Positions 19,919 to 29,078 are shown, counted from the stretch's first letter. The stretch: 64,000 nt of DNA from Bacillus sp. REN3 (GCF_017912555.1 NZ_JAERSD010000004.1:54330-118329); one strand, 5' to 3'. The notes: generated by a model from the sequence alone, not told the origin. Made by a program: numbers and translations.

Positions 19919-20953
19919 TTATGGATATATTGGAATCATTTCAAGTCCTGCTTTTTCCTCGATTCCGTGCATGATATTGGCGTTCTGGACGGCCTGCCCT
20001 GCTGCGCCTTTCATTAAATTATCGATGACAGTAACGATGGTCACCCTTCCTGTCCTGCCATCTGCATGCAGCCCGATATCGCAAAAATTCGAACCCCTTA
20101 CTTCCTTTATTGCGGGAAAAACCCCTTCCTTCCTGACTCTGATGAATGGATGTTCCCGATAGAATTCTTCATATAATTCAAGCAGCGTGGATGTCTCCAA
20201 TTCATTGCCCAGCTCTGCATACATCGTTGCCATGATGCCCCTGGCCACTGGGATCAAATGGGCATTGAAAGTAACCTTGACTTCCTTTCCGCCCCAGATC
20301 GAGAGCTGCTGCTCGATTTCTGGAATGTGCTGATGTTCATTCACTTTATAGATTTTGAAATTTTCATTTAATTCAGAGTAGAGTGTACCCATTGAAGGGG
20401 ACCTTCCTGCTCCAGTCACCCCTGACTTGGCATCGATGATGATAGTCTCTGGGTTGACCAGTCTTTCCTTGATGACAGGAGCGAGGCCTAGGAGGGCAGC
20501 TGTCGGATAGCAGCCTGGATTTGCAAGTATCCTGGCTTTCTTGATTTCTTCCCTGTTCCATTCGCTAAGACCGTATACCGCTTCTGAAAGGATTGTCTCC
20601 CCAACGGGTTCATGTCCATACCATTCTTTGTAGGAGTTCCTGTCTTTCAACCTTAAATCTCCTGATAAATCAATCACCTTGATATCCTTTCCGTGAAATC
20701 CCTCAGCAAGTTTCCCGGAAACCCTGGACGGTGTTGCAAGAAAAACAACATCTGCCTCTTCTGCAATCCTATCAATCTCGATTTTTTCAAGGACTTTTTC
20801 AAATACCCCTGTCAGATGTGGATACTCCTCTGATACTGGCCGCTCATCCCTTGCTGTATGGACGGAATCTATTTCGAAGACAGGATGCCCCTGCAGGATC
20901 CGGATCAACTCTCCTCCTCCATAACCAGATGTTCCGATAATCGCTGCTTTCAA
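19919..20953 (-). CDS. argC: N-acetyl-gamma-glutamyl-phosphate reductase
   Basis: ArgC reduces acetylglutamyl phosphate with NADPH. The N-terminus AAIIGTSGYGGGELIR is the dinucleotide fold, and NPGCYPTAALLGLAP carries the catalytic Cys. The start is TTG at 20953: GGGGGAG lies just upstream and the 344-aa length equals the family norm, whereas the earlier ATG at 20998 lies over the operator. It is the first gene of the arginine operon. Confidence 0.94.
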   Translation of the reverse strand: MKAAIIGTSGYGGGELIRILQGHPVFEIDSVHTARDERPVSEEYPHLTGVFEKVLEKIEIDRIAEEADVVFLATPSRVSGKLAEGFHGKDIKVIDLSGDLRLKDRNSYKEWYGHEPVGETILSEAVYGLSEWNREEIKKARILANPGCYPTAALLGLAPVIKERLVNPETIIIDAKSGVTGAGRSPSMGTLYSELNENFKIYKVNEHQHIPEIEQQLSIWGGKEVKVTFNAHLIPVARGIMATMYAELGNELETSTLLELYEEFYREHPFIRVRKEGVFPAIKEVRGSNFCDIGLHADGRTGRVTIVTVIDNLMKGAAGQAVQNANIMHGIEEKAGLEMIPIYP

Positions 20954-20981
20954 CTTTCTCCCCCTTTTGGATGAACGCTCA

Positions 20982-20999
20982 TTTGAATAAATACTCATC
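20982..20999 (-). promoter_or_regulatory. ARG box upstream of argC
   Basis: On the minus strand GATGAGTATTTATTCAAA matches the Bacillus ARG consensus CATGAATAAAAATKCAAK at 12 of 18 positions. It sits 28-46 bases before the argC start; TATAAT (21032-21037, minus strand) is a likely -10 further upstream, so the box lies just inside the transcript. Expected effect: arginine-dependent repression by AhrC/ArgR. Confidence 0.6.
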
Positions 21000-21077
21000 C
21001 GGATTAATAATTATAAATTTAAGTTCTTTTCATTATAAGAATACATTTTTGAAAAATCAACAAATTTATTAAAAATA

Positions 21078-21092
21078 TGTGAACTATTCACA
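21078..21092. promoter_or_regulatory. TGTGA palindrome between argC and fnr-1
   Basis: TGTGAA-CTA-TTCACA is a perfect 6-bp-arm palindrome like a CRP/Fnr site but one base short (TGTGA-N5-TCACA instead of N6). A TATAAT (21123-21128) lies 40 bp downstream toward fnr-1, not at the 32 bp seen for the other sites. It may be an autoregulatory site for Fnr or non-functional. Confidence 0.4.
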
Positions 21093-21191
21093 AATTTATT
21101 GCTCATTTTCAACTCTTTGCAATATAATTATATTAAAATCGAAGATACGGTTAGGTGTATACTCCCCAGCCTATGATAAGGTGGTTATAAC

Positions 21192-21884
21192 ATGCAGGCT
21201 GCAACAGCTATTTCACCAGATTTGAATAAATTATTTGAAAGAGTCCACAGAGTCAAAAACATCGAAAAGGGGGATTTCCTGTTTGAAGAAGGGAATTCCG
21301 CTAACGAACTGTATATTATCCAAAGCGGCAAAGTCCAAATCAGCAAGATGGTCCCGGACGGCAGGGAACTGACAATCAGGATGTGTTCGGCTGGTGAATT
21401 GGTGGGGGAACTCTCGTTGTTCAGTCCTGCTGCCAAGCATATGATTAATGCAAGAGCGGTTGAGAACGGTTCGGTGGCCGTCATCCATAAGGATAAACTT
21501 GAGGAAGAGCTAGCCAGGGATAATGGCCTGGCCCTTGAAATGATCAAGTGGCTTTCACTGCAGCACAGAAAATCGCAAACAAGATTCAGGGATTTGGTCC
21601 TTCATGGCAAAAAGGGAGCATTGTATTCGACGCTGATCAGGCTGGCCAACAGCTATGGCGTAGAAGCGGATCAAGGAGTCAAAATCAATGTGTCGCTTAC
21701 AAACCAGGAGCTTGCCAATTTTTGTGGAACGTCAAGAGAGGTTGTCAACCGGCTGCTCAGTGAAATGCGCAAGGCTGGCAGCATTTCGATTGATAGGGGA
21801 TTCATTACCATCCATGCGATGAACCATTTGCGAAAAGAAATTGATTGTGAAGGCTGCTCCGCAGAAATTTGCAGCATAGAATAG
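21192..21884 (+). CDS. fnr: Fnr-type CRP/FNR transcription regulator (paralogue 1)
   Basis: A 230-aa CRP/FNR regulator: cyclic-nucleotide-binding-like beta roll (residues about 15-120), dimer helix, and a C-terminal winged helix with LTNQELANFCGTSREVVNRL as recognition helix. The tail has CEGCSAEIC (CxxCxxxxC), the Bacillus-type Fnr iron-sulfur ligand set, which is C-terminal, unlike E. coli FNR. It should activate anaerobic genes when oxygen is absent. AAGGTGG precedes the ATG. The neighbour ywiC is also the fnr neighbour in B. subtilis. A close paralogue is at 31132-31830. Confidence 0.88.
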   Translation: MQAATAISPDLNKLFERVHRVKNIEKGDFLFEEGNSANELYIIQSGKVQISKMVPDGRELTIRMCSAGELVGELSLFSPAAKHMINARAVENGSVAVIHKDKLEEELARDNGLALEMIKWLSLQHRKSQTRFRDLVLHGKKGALYSTLIRLANSYGVEADQGVKINVSLTNQELANFCGTSREVVNRLLSEMRKAGSISIDRGFITIHAMNHLRKEIDCEGCSAEICSIE

Positions 21885-21887
21885 GAA

Positions 21888-21926
21888 AAACAGAAGCCGC
21901 CAGCGAATGCTGGCGGCTTCTGTTTG
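21888..21926. terminator. bidirectional terminator between fnr-1 and ywiC
   Basis: ACAGAAGCCGCCAGC (21890-21904), loop GAAT, GCTGGCGGCTTCTGT (21909-21923), then TTTG; an A-run precedes it. Perfect 15-bp stem between convergent genes. Confidence 0.9.
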
Positions 21927-21927
21927 T

Positions 21928-22641
21928 TCAGATAGCAAATAACATTATGATGAAAAACAAGGAAGCATTGACGATTTCGTATATGCCTACCTTGATGACC
22001 GTAAGCGGCCTTCCGTAGAACACGACAGCCCTGAGCAGGCTGGGGAGTGCTGCGATCGCTGCCACTTCCTCCCCCGCTGACACCCAAAGGATTGGAACCA
22101 GCAGATGGTAGACCCAGGAAATCCACTTATAGTTGGCATTCCTCTTTTCGCGGATCATTGTTTTAACATAAAAGGTACTACCAGTGAAGAAGAGGATCGA
22201 TGCGGCGAATACGAGAATCGCCTCCCGTCCGATCGATGCGGCCGGCAGATAGCTGCTGGCAAGTCCTGCTATTGAAAAGACTACGATGGCGCTGAGATCA
22301 TTCAGCAGGTCCCGATCTTTATTTTTTGATGAGAAATAGGCATTGATGATGAAAAATGGGATCATTGAAAAACCGAAATACACAATCGTTGGCGTCGTGA
22401 AGAGCGGTACCATTAAGAAGAGCAATGCCGGCGCCAAGTAGATCAGTGTCCATTTGCGATAATACGGGATTTTTTTCCCTTTGAACATCAAAAGCATTGG
22501 ATAGGTCGCAAGATATAATAATACCCAGCCAATGAAAAACGGGATATGCTGCCAGACTATTCCGCCTGCTGCTGCGCCCAGCCAAAATGGGATGACAAGC
22601 ATGGCCCAGGCGCCGTGCTGTTTTGGCATAAATAATTTCAT
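21928..22641 (-). CDS. ywiC: YwiC-like membrane protein
   Basis: A 237-aa polytopic membrane protein with about seven hydrophobic segments and the N-terminal block KQHGAWAMLVIPFWLG characteristic of the YwiC family. In B. subtilis ywiC lies beside fnr and narK and is induced without oxygen; its biochemical role is unknown. Here too it is next to an fnr gene, and its promoter has a well-placed Fnr site. AAAGGGAG precedes the ATG. Confidence 0.85.
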   Translation of the reverse strand: MKLFMPKQHGAWAMLVIPFWLGAAAGGIVWQHIPFFIGWVLLYLATYPMLLMFKGKKIPYYRKWTLIYLAPALLFLMVPLFTTPTIVYFGFSMIPFFIINAYFSSKNKDRDLLNDLSAIVVFSIAGLASSYLPAASIGREAILVFAASILFFTGSTFYVKTMIREKRNANYKWISWVYHLLVPILWVSAGEEVAAIAALPSLLRAVVFYGRPLTVIKVGIYEIVNASLFFIIMLFAI

Positions 22642-22671
22642 GATTTACACTCCCTTTTGATTCCTACCTTA

Positions 22672-22714
22672 ACTATAAATGAGCAGCGACACCCAATAAG
22701 TGAACCTCATCACA
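22672..22714 (-). promoter_or_regulatory. Fnr-dependent promoter of ywiC
   Basis: AGTGA-N6-TCACA (22699-22714, one mismatch to TGTGA-N6-TCACA) is centred 32 bp from a minus-strand TATAGT (22672-22677). This is the class II spacing (site centre near -41.5). Confidence 0.75.
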
Positions 22715-22785
22715 TTTTCCGCCTGCAAAGGCCATCTGACACCGAACTGTCAAAAAGGGAGATTTTTTCCCATATAATACAAAAA

Positions 22786-22820
22786 GCTGAATCTAACATC
22801 CCGTTAGGTTCAGCCTCTTT
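22786..22820. terminator. terminator after the NarI-like gene
   Basis: GCTGAATCTAAC (22786-22797), loop ATCCC, GTTAGGTTCAGC (22803-22814), with CTCTTTTTT to one side and TTTTTG on the minus strand. It overlaps the stop codon of the NarI-like gene. Confidence 0.8.
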
Positions 22821-23238
22821 TTTCCAATTGCAGTTTCAAAAATAGTTTCTTTAAGTATAAATGCGGTTTCAACAGATAGGAAATTTCCTTCGTGAAAGCC
22901 AGGATCAGCAAGAATAAGAAAACAGAAATGAAATGTATCTTTGAGAGGATGGAAATGTCCAGGATCAATTCCTTATCCGGCTGCAATTGGGCTAGGCTTA
23001 TCAGCCATTTCAACAAGAGCACCGGTTCATTCGAAAGCCTGCCTGACAATACAATTGCTATTCCTGTCACTGTGCAGACAATCATCAATCCCTTGACTGC
23101 ATAGGCCAAAAGCCTTCCCGCCTTGCTTTGTGAACCTTCTTCCCTGGATGAATCGTACTGCCAAACCAGCCCCATGACCACAATGGCGGCAACCGTATAA
23201 GGATAGACTATCCACAAAAAGATCTGAAGCATTTCCAT
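22810..23238 (-). CDS. shortened NarI-like membrane protein lacking haem ligands
   Basis: A 142-aa membrane protein that aligns, by my reading, with both ends of respiratory nitrate reductase gamma subunit NarI. The start MLQIFLWIVYPY matches its first helix, and LQPDKELILDISILSKIHF matches the conserved region before the last helix. NarI is about 225 aa; the middle is missing. Of the four haem-ligand histidines only the one in KIHF seems kept. I start at 23238, where GAGGTG lies 6 bases upstream. It is downstream of moeA-mobB and may be co-transcribed. It could be a degenerate remnant or a specialised paralogue. Confidence 0.6.
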   Translation of the reverse strand: MEMLQIFLWIVYPYTVAAIVVMGLVWQYDSSREEGSQSKAGRLLAYAVKGLMIVCTVTGIAIVLSGRLSNEPVLLLKWLISLAQLQPDKELILDISILSKIHFISVFLFLLILAFTKEISYLLKPHLYLKKLFLKLQLEKRG

Positions 23239-23393
23239 TGCCCTCACCTCGACCCATATGTCACAAACATTAACCCCTTTTAACATTCTAACTGGGGAAG
23301 GATCGAGATACAGTGACAAAAGTCTCTTTTCCCGCCTTAACGGAGGACTTTTTTGCTATTTGATGAACACCGCTTTCTCTTAGATGGGGTTTT

Positions 23394-23924
23394 TCACCTA
23401 TTTGCCTGTTCTTTCACAAGCCTCAGGATAAGGTGTTCCCCTCTGTCGTCACCAATATGGAATGCGGGCATTGGAAGCTCTTTGAATAACTTTTCCAATC
23501 TGGAATCATGATAGAGAACCACCTTGATTGCCTGAAGCTCGTCCAGCAGGCACAAATCCTCTTCATTGCGAAGGAGCAGCGCTTTTGGAAAACTTTCATG
23601 TTTATGCCCTTCTATTAAAATGACATCAGGGTCCAGAGACGAAAGCAGCTCTATTTTTTCCTTGATCGTCCATTCGCCATCTTCTGCCTGAAGGAGGAGC
23701 CTCCCACCGCCTTCGACAAGGGAAGCGGAGGCGCCGGCAGTAATATGGCGCCCTGAATCCTTTTGGCCGTTTACATCCGGTTTGCCTCCATGTCCATGAT
23801 GCTTGACCGTTGCGACCTTCAAACCCGATTGTGAAAGTTGTTCAATCAGCTTCAGGGATAATGTTGTCTTGCCGCTGTCCTGGAAGCCGGCAATCTGGAA
23901 GATTACCGGCTTTACCAAGGCCAT
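23394..23924 (-). CDS. mobB: molybdopterin-guanine dinucleotide biosynthesis protein B
   Basis: MobB is a GTP-binding adaptor that helps MobA attach GMP to molybdopterin for enzymes such as nitrate reductase. The 176-aa product has the P-loop GFQDSGKTTL at residues 13-22, then TVKHHGHGG and PDVILIEGHKHE, all typical. It overlaps the end of moeA by 13 bases, so the two are surely co-transcribed. Confidence 0.9.
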   Translation of the reverse strand: MALVKPVIFQIAGFQDSGKTTLSLKLIEQLSQSGLKVATVKHHGHGGKPDVNGQKDSGRHITAGASASLVEGGGRLLLQAEDGEWTIKEKIELLSSLDPDVILIEGHKHESFPKALLLRNEEDLCLLDELQAIKVVLYHDSRLEKLFKELPMPAFHIGDDRGEHLILRLVKEQANR

Positions 23925-25177
23925 TCACTGCCTGTATGATCCTCAAGCATCAAGACTTCAACATCATCGCCGTTTTCAAAACCTCTTGTTCCGCCAGGGA
24001 GGATCATCAGGGAATTGGCTCCCGCAAGGCTCATGATGATATTGGATTTATCCAGGCCGCTTGGAGAAACGACAAGTCTGCCATCCTCGATTGTCAGCGC
24101 GCTCCTTACAAACCTTGTGAATGGATTGGCTTTCGGGAAGTCAGCCTGAAGGACCGCTTTTTCCTTGCGTAAATGTGGTTGTTCCGTGAACAGCATCGCC
24201 CTGACTGCCGGACGAGCGAACAGCTCGAAGCCAACATAGCAGGCCGATGGATTGCCTGAAAGGCCAAACAGGAGTTTTCCGTCCAGCTGGGCAACAGTCG
24301 TTACGCTCCCAGGACGCATGGCAACCTTATTGAACAGCACCTCTGCTCCAAGCTTGGCGTAAATTTCCGGAAGATAGTCGAAATCCCCAACCGAAACACC
24401 GCCGGTTGTGATGAATAAATCCACCTCTTTGACCGCTTTGCTGACAGCCTCAAAGCAGGTGTCGAAATCATCCGGGAGTTGTCCGAGATATTTCACATCC
24501 GCTCCTGCGCGCCGGATCTGGGCAGAAATCATATAGGAATTGCTGTTGCGGATTTTCCCCGGCTCCAAAGGCTCGTGGACATCCAGCAACTCGGTTCCAG
24601 TGGCATAGAGTCCTATGACGGGCTTTTTGGCAACGGGGACTTGTGCATATCCGAATGTTGCGAGCATCGCCTGGATTCCTGGGTTAATAAAGGTTCCTTT
24701 CTTGACAAGAATCTCACCTTCTTTCGCATCTTCCCCGCGATACGAAACATTGTCCCCCTTTTTATGCTTCTTTTTCGTTTGCATATATTTTTTGCCGTCA
24801 CGTTCCTGCTCTTTCGACAGCTCCAGCATGACAACTGCATCTGCTCCGACAGGCATTTGTGCCCCGGTCATGATCCTTACCGCCTGGAATGGGCCAAGTT
24901 CTTTATCGGTGAGCATTCCTGCTCCGATATGGTCAATGACTTCAAACTCTATTGCTTTATCCTGAGATGCTTCCTGGGTATCGGCAGATCGGATCGCATA
25001 TCCATCATATGGGGCCCTGTCAAAATGAGGCACATCGCTTGTCGCCTTCAAATCTTCGGAAAGGAAGCGGCCATAGCTTTCGTTTATCGAGACGAACTCA
25101 GTGGAGCCGGTTTTCTTATGCTCCATTATTTTTCTTACTGCCTCCCCGATCGGGATCGGATTTCTTTTCTCCAACAT
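23912..25177 (-). CDS. moeA: molybdopterin molybdenumtransferase
   Basis: MoeA inserts molybdenum into adenylylated molybdopterin. The 421-aa protein shows FDRAPYDGYAIRS, RIMTGAQMPVGADAVV, LYATGTELLD and TTGGVSVGDFDYLPE, the standard domain order of MoeA. Together with mobB and the distant moaA it belongs to cofactor supply for nitrate reductase. Its promoter region has an Fnr half-site at class II distance from a perfect TATAAT. Confidence 0.95.
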   Translation of the reverse strand: MLEKRNPIPIGEAVRKIMEHKKTGSTEFVSINESYGRFLSEDLKATSDVPHFDRAPYDGYAIRSADTQEASQDKAIEFEVIDHIGAGMLTDKELGPFQAVRIMTGAQMPVGADAVVMLELSKEQERDGKKYMQTKKKHKKGDNVSYRGEDAKEGEILVKKGTFINPGIQAMLATFGYAQVPVAKKPVIGLYATGTELLDVHEPLEPGKIRNSNSYMISAQIRRAGADVKYLGQLPDDFDTCFEAVSKAVKEVDLFITTGGVSVGDFDYLPEIYAKLGAEVLFNKVAMRPGSVTTVAQLDGKLLFGLSGNPSACYVGFELFARPAVRAMLFTEQPHLRKEKAVLQADFPKANPFTRFVRSALTIEDGRLVVSPSGLDKSNIIMSLAGANSLMILPGGTRGFENGDDVEVLMLEDHTGSEWPW

Positions 25178-25232
25178 ACTATCAGCTCCTACTGCAGGCT
25201 AATCTTAAATTTTTGCGAAATCATCCTCTTAC

Positions 25233-25275
25233 ATTATAAGACTAATGGAAAAGAGGAAATATAACAAACCTCACA
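25233..25275 (-). promoter_or_regulatory. Fnr-like promoter of moeA-mobB
   Basis: On the minus strand TGTGA-N6-TTATA (25260-25275) has one perfect and one decayed half-site. Its centre is exactly 32 bp from TATAAT (25233-25238). The geometry repeats that of neighbouring Fnr promoters, which supports a weak but real site. Confidence 0.55.
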
Positions 25276-25370
25276 ATTTCCCCTTATAATGCTCAATTAT
25301 TCACAACATAAATCCATAAAAAATGATAATTCTCTTCCGGAAACCGCCTCATGATTTTGCCCCTCCAGGT

Positions 25371-25478
25371 TCTCCCCCAGCCGCATATTCCTGCAGAATG
25401 ACCGGGCTTCCCTTGAGCTCAGTCTTGCACGAAGGAAACGCTCAAGCTTTTTTGAAGAGTCCTCATGCCATCAAATCC
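25371..25478. repeat. dispersed GC-rich element, decayed copy 3
   Basis: TCTCC...GCC...TATTCC-GCAG..., GGGCTTCC-TTGAG, GTC-GCACGAAG and a downstream GAGTC-CC block follow the same order as the right third of the element at 44196-44446. The homology is clear over about 100 bases with many substitutions. It fills much of the 440-bp gap between moeA and ric, which otherwise holds only the two Fnr promoters. Confidence 0.65.
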
Positions 25479-25538
25479 TAACCAGCCAATATTCAAAAAT
25501 CCACCGGCCAATAACATTGCCTAAAAATTTTTGCGATG

Positions 25539-25581
25539 TGTGATGCAGGTCACCAGGTGATACCCCCATTTCCTTTATGAT
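25539..25581 (+). promoter_or_regulatory. Fnr-dependent promoter of ric
   Basis: TGTGA-N6-TCACC (25539-25554) is centred 32 bp upstream of the centre of TATGAT (25576-25581, 5 of 6 to consensus). The predicted start point is about 30 bases before the ric ATG. Confidence 0.75.
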
Positions 25582-25617
25582 TAATTTGTAGCCAGAAAAA
25601 AATTGGAGGTATTAGTG

Positions 25618-26316
25618 ATGACCATGCCTTTTAATGAAAACACGTTGGTTAAAGATATCGTCAACCAGTTTCCCCAGGCAAGCGACCTTTTCAAAAAGAA
25701 CAGACTTGATTTTTGCTGTGGGGGGAATCGGCCGCTTGCGGATGCAGCTGCGGAAATGGCGCTTGATGTGCAGGGTATCATGGCAGATCTTGAAGAACTC
25801 TATAAGAAGCATAGCGGTTCGGCCGAGAACATGGAGGCTTGGACAGATACAGATTCAAAAGCACTTATCGAACATATCAAGAGTAAGTACCATCGCGAAC
25901 TGGAAGAAGAACTGTCATTGCTGAGCCCGTATGTGACAAAGGTTTCCAAAGTCCATGGCGAGCGCCATCCCGAGCTTGTGAAAGTCTATGAACTTTTCCG
26001 TGAATTAAAGAATGAACTTCTTGAGCACACCGCAAAAGAAGAGGCAAGAGTTTTTCCGCTTCTACTTGAACTTGAAGATGCCGCGGAAGAAATACGGACC
26101 GAAATCCTCTCTGAAATCGCGGAACTTGAAAAAGAACATGACGCTGCCGGATCTATCCTGAAGGAATTGCGCGACATCACGTCGGACTTCAACCCGCCGA
26201 TGGATGCTTGCGGCACCTACCGCCTCGTGTACAAACGCCTTGAGTTGCTCGAAGCGCATACCTTCATGCATGTGCATCTGGAAAACAATATTTTGTTCCC
26301 AAGATATACAGCATAG
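25618..26316 (+). CDS. scdA: iron-sulfur cluster repair protein (RIC/ScdA/YtfE family)
   Basis: A di-iron hemerythrin-like protein that repairs Fe-S clusters damaged by NO or oxidants. The 232-aa product has an N-terminal ScdA_N domain with the signature FCCGGNRPL (residues about 31-39) and a four-helix hemerythrin domain with HxxxE pairs (RHPELVKVYELF, HTAKEEARVFPLL, EHDAAGSIL, HTFMHVHLENNILFP). The start at 25618 has GGAGG 8 bases upstream. Fnr control and nitrate-related neighbours suggest defence against NO made during nitrate/nitrite respiration. Confidence 0.92.
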   Translation: MTMPFNENTLVKDIVNQFPQASDLFKKNRLDFCCGGNRPLADAAAEMALDVQGIMADLEELYKKHSGSAENMEAWTDTDSKALIEHIKSKYHRELEEELSLLSPYVTKVSKVHGERHPELVKVYELFRELKNELLEHTAKEEARVFPLLLELEDAAEEIRTEILSEIAELEKEHDAAGSILKELRDITSDFNPPMDACGTYRLVYKRLELLEAHTFMHVHLENNILFPRYTA

Positions 26317-26339
26317 AACAGCCTGATCGTTTACAAGGA

Positions 26340-26366
26340 AGCAGGAGAATATTCTCCTGCTTTTTA
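26340..26366. terminator. bidirectional terminator between scdA and cls
   Basis: GCAGGAGAAT-ATTCTCCTGC is a perfect palindromic stem followed by TTTTT; it lies between convergent genes and touches the cls stop codon. Confidence 0.85.
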
Positions 26367-27875
26367 TAATACACCTGAAAACAGCCTGGCGAATGATTCC
26401 TTCGTCCTTTCCCACAGTCCCCTTTTATAATATTGCACTGGGCTGATCTTTTCCGATTCTTCCATATCCTCCTCATTATGCGCGACAAGGTCCCTGATGG
26501 AGCTTGTCCCGAACAGGAATACATTCACCTCGAAATTCAAATGGAAACTCCTCATATCCATATTCGCTGTCCCTATTGTCGCAAGATTCCCATCGACGAT
26601 GATGACCTTTTGATGCAGGAAACCTTTTTTATAGGAATAAATTTCAGCACCATTCCGGAGCAGTTCACCGAAATAGGAGCGGCTGGCATATTGGGTAAAA
26701 TAACTGTCGTTGATTTCCGGTACCATGATCTTCACTTCTATCCCCTTCGCAGCTGCCACTCTGAGTGCTGTCCGTATTGCTTCATCAGGGACAAAATACG
26801 GTGTCGCTATCCAGATGGACTTTGTCGCGCAGGACATCATCGTATAGTAAAAGTCGCTCATGATCCCTTGCTGGGTATCTGGGCCACTTGCCACCACCTG
26901 GATGGCACCATCAAGCTCATCCGCTTCCTCTGGTTTCTTCACGGCAAGGTGTTTTTCCAAAACGCGCTCCCCGCTGACATATTCCCAATCAAGGAGGAAT
27001 ACATTGTGCAGCGTATATACTGCCTCGCCCGTCAGCATCATATGTGTGTCCCTCCAAAATCCAATGCTGTCATCCTCTCCCAAATATTCGACTCCAACAT
27101 TCAAACCGCCGACAAATCCAACTTCTCCGTCGATGATGACGATTTTACGGTGATTGCGGAAATTGAACTTTTGATTGAAGAATCCATACTTCAGGGGAGA
27201 AAACGGAAATACTTTAATACCCGCATCCTGCATTTCCTTAATATCCTTCCCCGCAAGATTCATGCTGCCGGCAGCATCGAAGATGAACAGTACTTCGATG
27301 CCCTGCTTCGCTTTATCGATCAGGATGTCGATAATTTCTTTCCCAAGCCTGTCAGACCTGAAAATATAATATTCAAGATGGATGAATTTTTCCGCCTTTC
27401 TCAGCTCGGTTTTAATTTCAGAAAAAGTCTCAGGGCCATTCTTGAGGATTTTCGCTCGCGACCTCGTCGTAATTGGGGTGAGTGAAGCGTTCTTCGCATA
27501 GCTGGCGAAACACATCTGATTTTCAATCAGGAAGGACAAATCACGGGATTCTTCATTCCTCATCAGCTTTTCCCATTGATCACGGTCCCTTGTCCGCTTG
27601 TTCTTATATAAATAACCTTTCAAATAAAGCTGTCCAGAAAACAGATAAAAGAAGTAACCAGCCACAGGAAACAGGATCATAACATAGATCCAAAGCAGTG
27701 TATTTTGGGCAGATCGATTCTCCAGGATCAGTGAATAGATGCTGACCAGGATGATCACCGCGTAAAACAGGATTGCCGATCCTTTTACCAGTTTACTGTA
27801 GTCGCTCAGGAATACGATATAAAGACAAACAATCAAAATGAATACAAATAAAAAATCCAATCTTCTTTTCAGCAT
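26364..27875 (-). CDS. cls: cardiolipin synthase (phospholipase D family)
   Basis: A membrane enzyme that condenses two phosphatidylglycerols to cardiolipin and glycerol. The 503-aa product begins with two transmembrane segments (residues about 8-26 and 32-50), a third near 63-83, and two PLD HKD motifs: NHRKIVIIDGEVGFVGG near 235 and HQKVIIVDGNLATIGTANMD near 420. It is inside the anaerobic block, but I see no Fnr site upstream; 27876-27990 shows nothing else. Confidence 0.93.
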   Translation of the reverse strand: MLKRRLDFLFVFILIVCLYIVFLSDYSKLVKGSAILFYAVIILVSIYSLILENRSAQNTLLWIYVMILFPVAGYFFYLFSGQLYLKGYLYKNKRTRDRDQWEKLMRNEESRDLSFLIENQMCFASYAKNASLTPITTRSRAKILKNGPETFSEIKTELRKAEKFIHLEYYIFRSDRLGKEIIDILIDKAKQGIEVLFIFDAAGSMNLAGKDIKEMQDAGIKVFPFSPLKYGFFNQKFNFRNHRKIVIIDGEVGFVGGLNVGVEYLGEDDSIGFWRDTHMMLTGEAVYTLHNVFLLDWEYVSGERVLEKHLAVKKPEEADELDGAIQVVASGPDTQQGIMSDFYYTMMSCATKSIWIATPYFVPDEAIRTALRVAAAKGIEVKIMVPEINDSYFTQYASRSYFGELLRNGAEIYSYKKGFLHQKVIIVDGNLATIGTANMDMRSFHLNFEVNVFLFGTSSIRDLVAHNEEDMEESEKISPVQYYKRGLWERTKESFARLFSGVL

Positions 27876-27994
27876 CCAGCATTCTCCAAGTCATGTATAA
27901 TGATGTAACGACATTACGACTATACCCAAATATGATTTATCCAGAAACATAGTATGCCCAAATCCTGACTTTGCAAGAAACTTGCCAAGGGCAA

Positions 27995-28020
27995 AAGAAA
28001 AAGACCCCCTAGGGAGTCTT
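27995..28020 (-). terminator. terminator of moaA
   Basis: On the minus strand AGACTCCC-TAG-GGGGTCT followed by TTTTC, immediately after the moaA stop codon. Confidence 0.75.
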
Positions 28021-28023
28021 ATC

Positions 28024-29040
28024 TTATCCGCCAATATAGGACATTTCGATTTTCTTCCGGTTTGCGGCTGTTTCTTCAGTCCGTTCATCAGAATATCTGT
28101 CCGCCCGATGGTTCCATATATCAGTAATGCGCTGCTCCAATTCTTCATCCGTAGCACCATTGCGCATGAAATCACGGATGTCATGGCCATTGCCGTTGAA
28201 AAGGCAGTTGAAAATCTGGCCGTTGGCAGACAAACGGGACCTGGTGCAGCTTGAGCAGAAGGATTCGGACACGGATGAAATGAATCCGACGTTGATATCC
28301 GTTCCTTTATAGCGGTACTTTTTCGCTACCTCTCCGAAATAATCAGGGTCTACTTTTTCCAGTTCATAATGTTCGCTAATGATATCATAGATTTGCTTTT
28401 TGGTGATGACATCATCCATTTTCCAGCCATTCGTGCTCCCTACGTCCATATATTCAATATAGCGCAGCTCAAGGCCTTCTTTTTTGCAGAATTCAGCCAT
28501 TGGCAAAATCTCAGTATCATTCAGCCCCTTTTTGATGACAGTGTTGATCTTAACGCCAAGACCGGCCTGCTTAGCTGCCTGGATTCCTTCAAGGACAGGT
28601 CCTACACCGACATTCCTGCCGTTGATCTGGCCAAATAGTTCATCCTTCAAGCTGTCCAGGCTGATGTTGACCCGCTTGAGCCCGGCTGCTTTCAACTGCC
28701 TGGCATGTTTCGGAAGCAGGACCCCATTGGTTGTCAACGCAATATCCTTGAGGCCCTCAATCTGGTTAAGCTTCCCCACGAGGATTGGAAGGTCTTTCCG
28801 CAACAGCGGTTCCCCTCCTGTTAGCCGGATTTTTTCTACCCCCAAACCAATGAAGATCTTCGCAACCCGTTCGATTTCCTCATATGATAACAACTCACTC
28901 TTTGGCAGGAAAGCAAAGTCGGGACCGAACTTCTCGGCAGGCATGCAATACCGGCAGCGAAAATTACAGCGATCTATGACCGAAATCCGCAAATCGCGAA
29001 GCGGCCTGTTTAATTTATCCTTAATGATTTTCTTGTCCAT
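28024..29040 (-). CDS. moaA: GTP 3',8-cyclase (molybdenum cofactor step 1)
   Basis: A radical SAM enzyme that with MoaC turns GTP into cyclic pyranopterin monophosphate. The 338-aa product has the N-terminal cluster motif CNFRCRYC (residues about 24-31), the C-terminal second-cluster cysteines [18 protein letters not shown], and the required C-terminal Gly-Gly (SYIGG). Ribosome site TGGAG precedes the ATG. It is monocistronic here, with its own terminator and a probable Fnr promoter. Confidence 0.95.
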   Translation of the reverse strand: MDKKIIKDKLNRPLRDLRISVIDRCNFRCRYCMPAEKFGPDFAFLPKSELLSYEEIERVAKIFIGLGVEKIRLTGGEPLLRKDLPILVGKLNQIEGLKDIALTTNGVLLPKHARQLKAAGLKRVNISLDSLKDELFGQINGRNVGVGPVLEGIQAAKQAGLGVKINTVIKKGLNDTEILPMAEFCKKEGLELRYIEYMDVGSTNGWKMDDVITKKQIYDIISEHYELEKVDPDYFGEVAKKYRYKGTDINVGFISSVSESFCSSCTRSRLSANGQIFNCLFNGNGHDIRDFMRNGATDEELEQRITDIWNHRADRYSDERTEETAANRKKIEMSYIGG

Positions 29041-29078
29041 TTACGTCAACTCCATTTAGAGAAGATCTTATTATTGCG

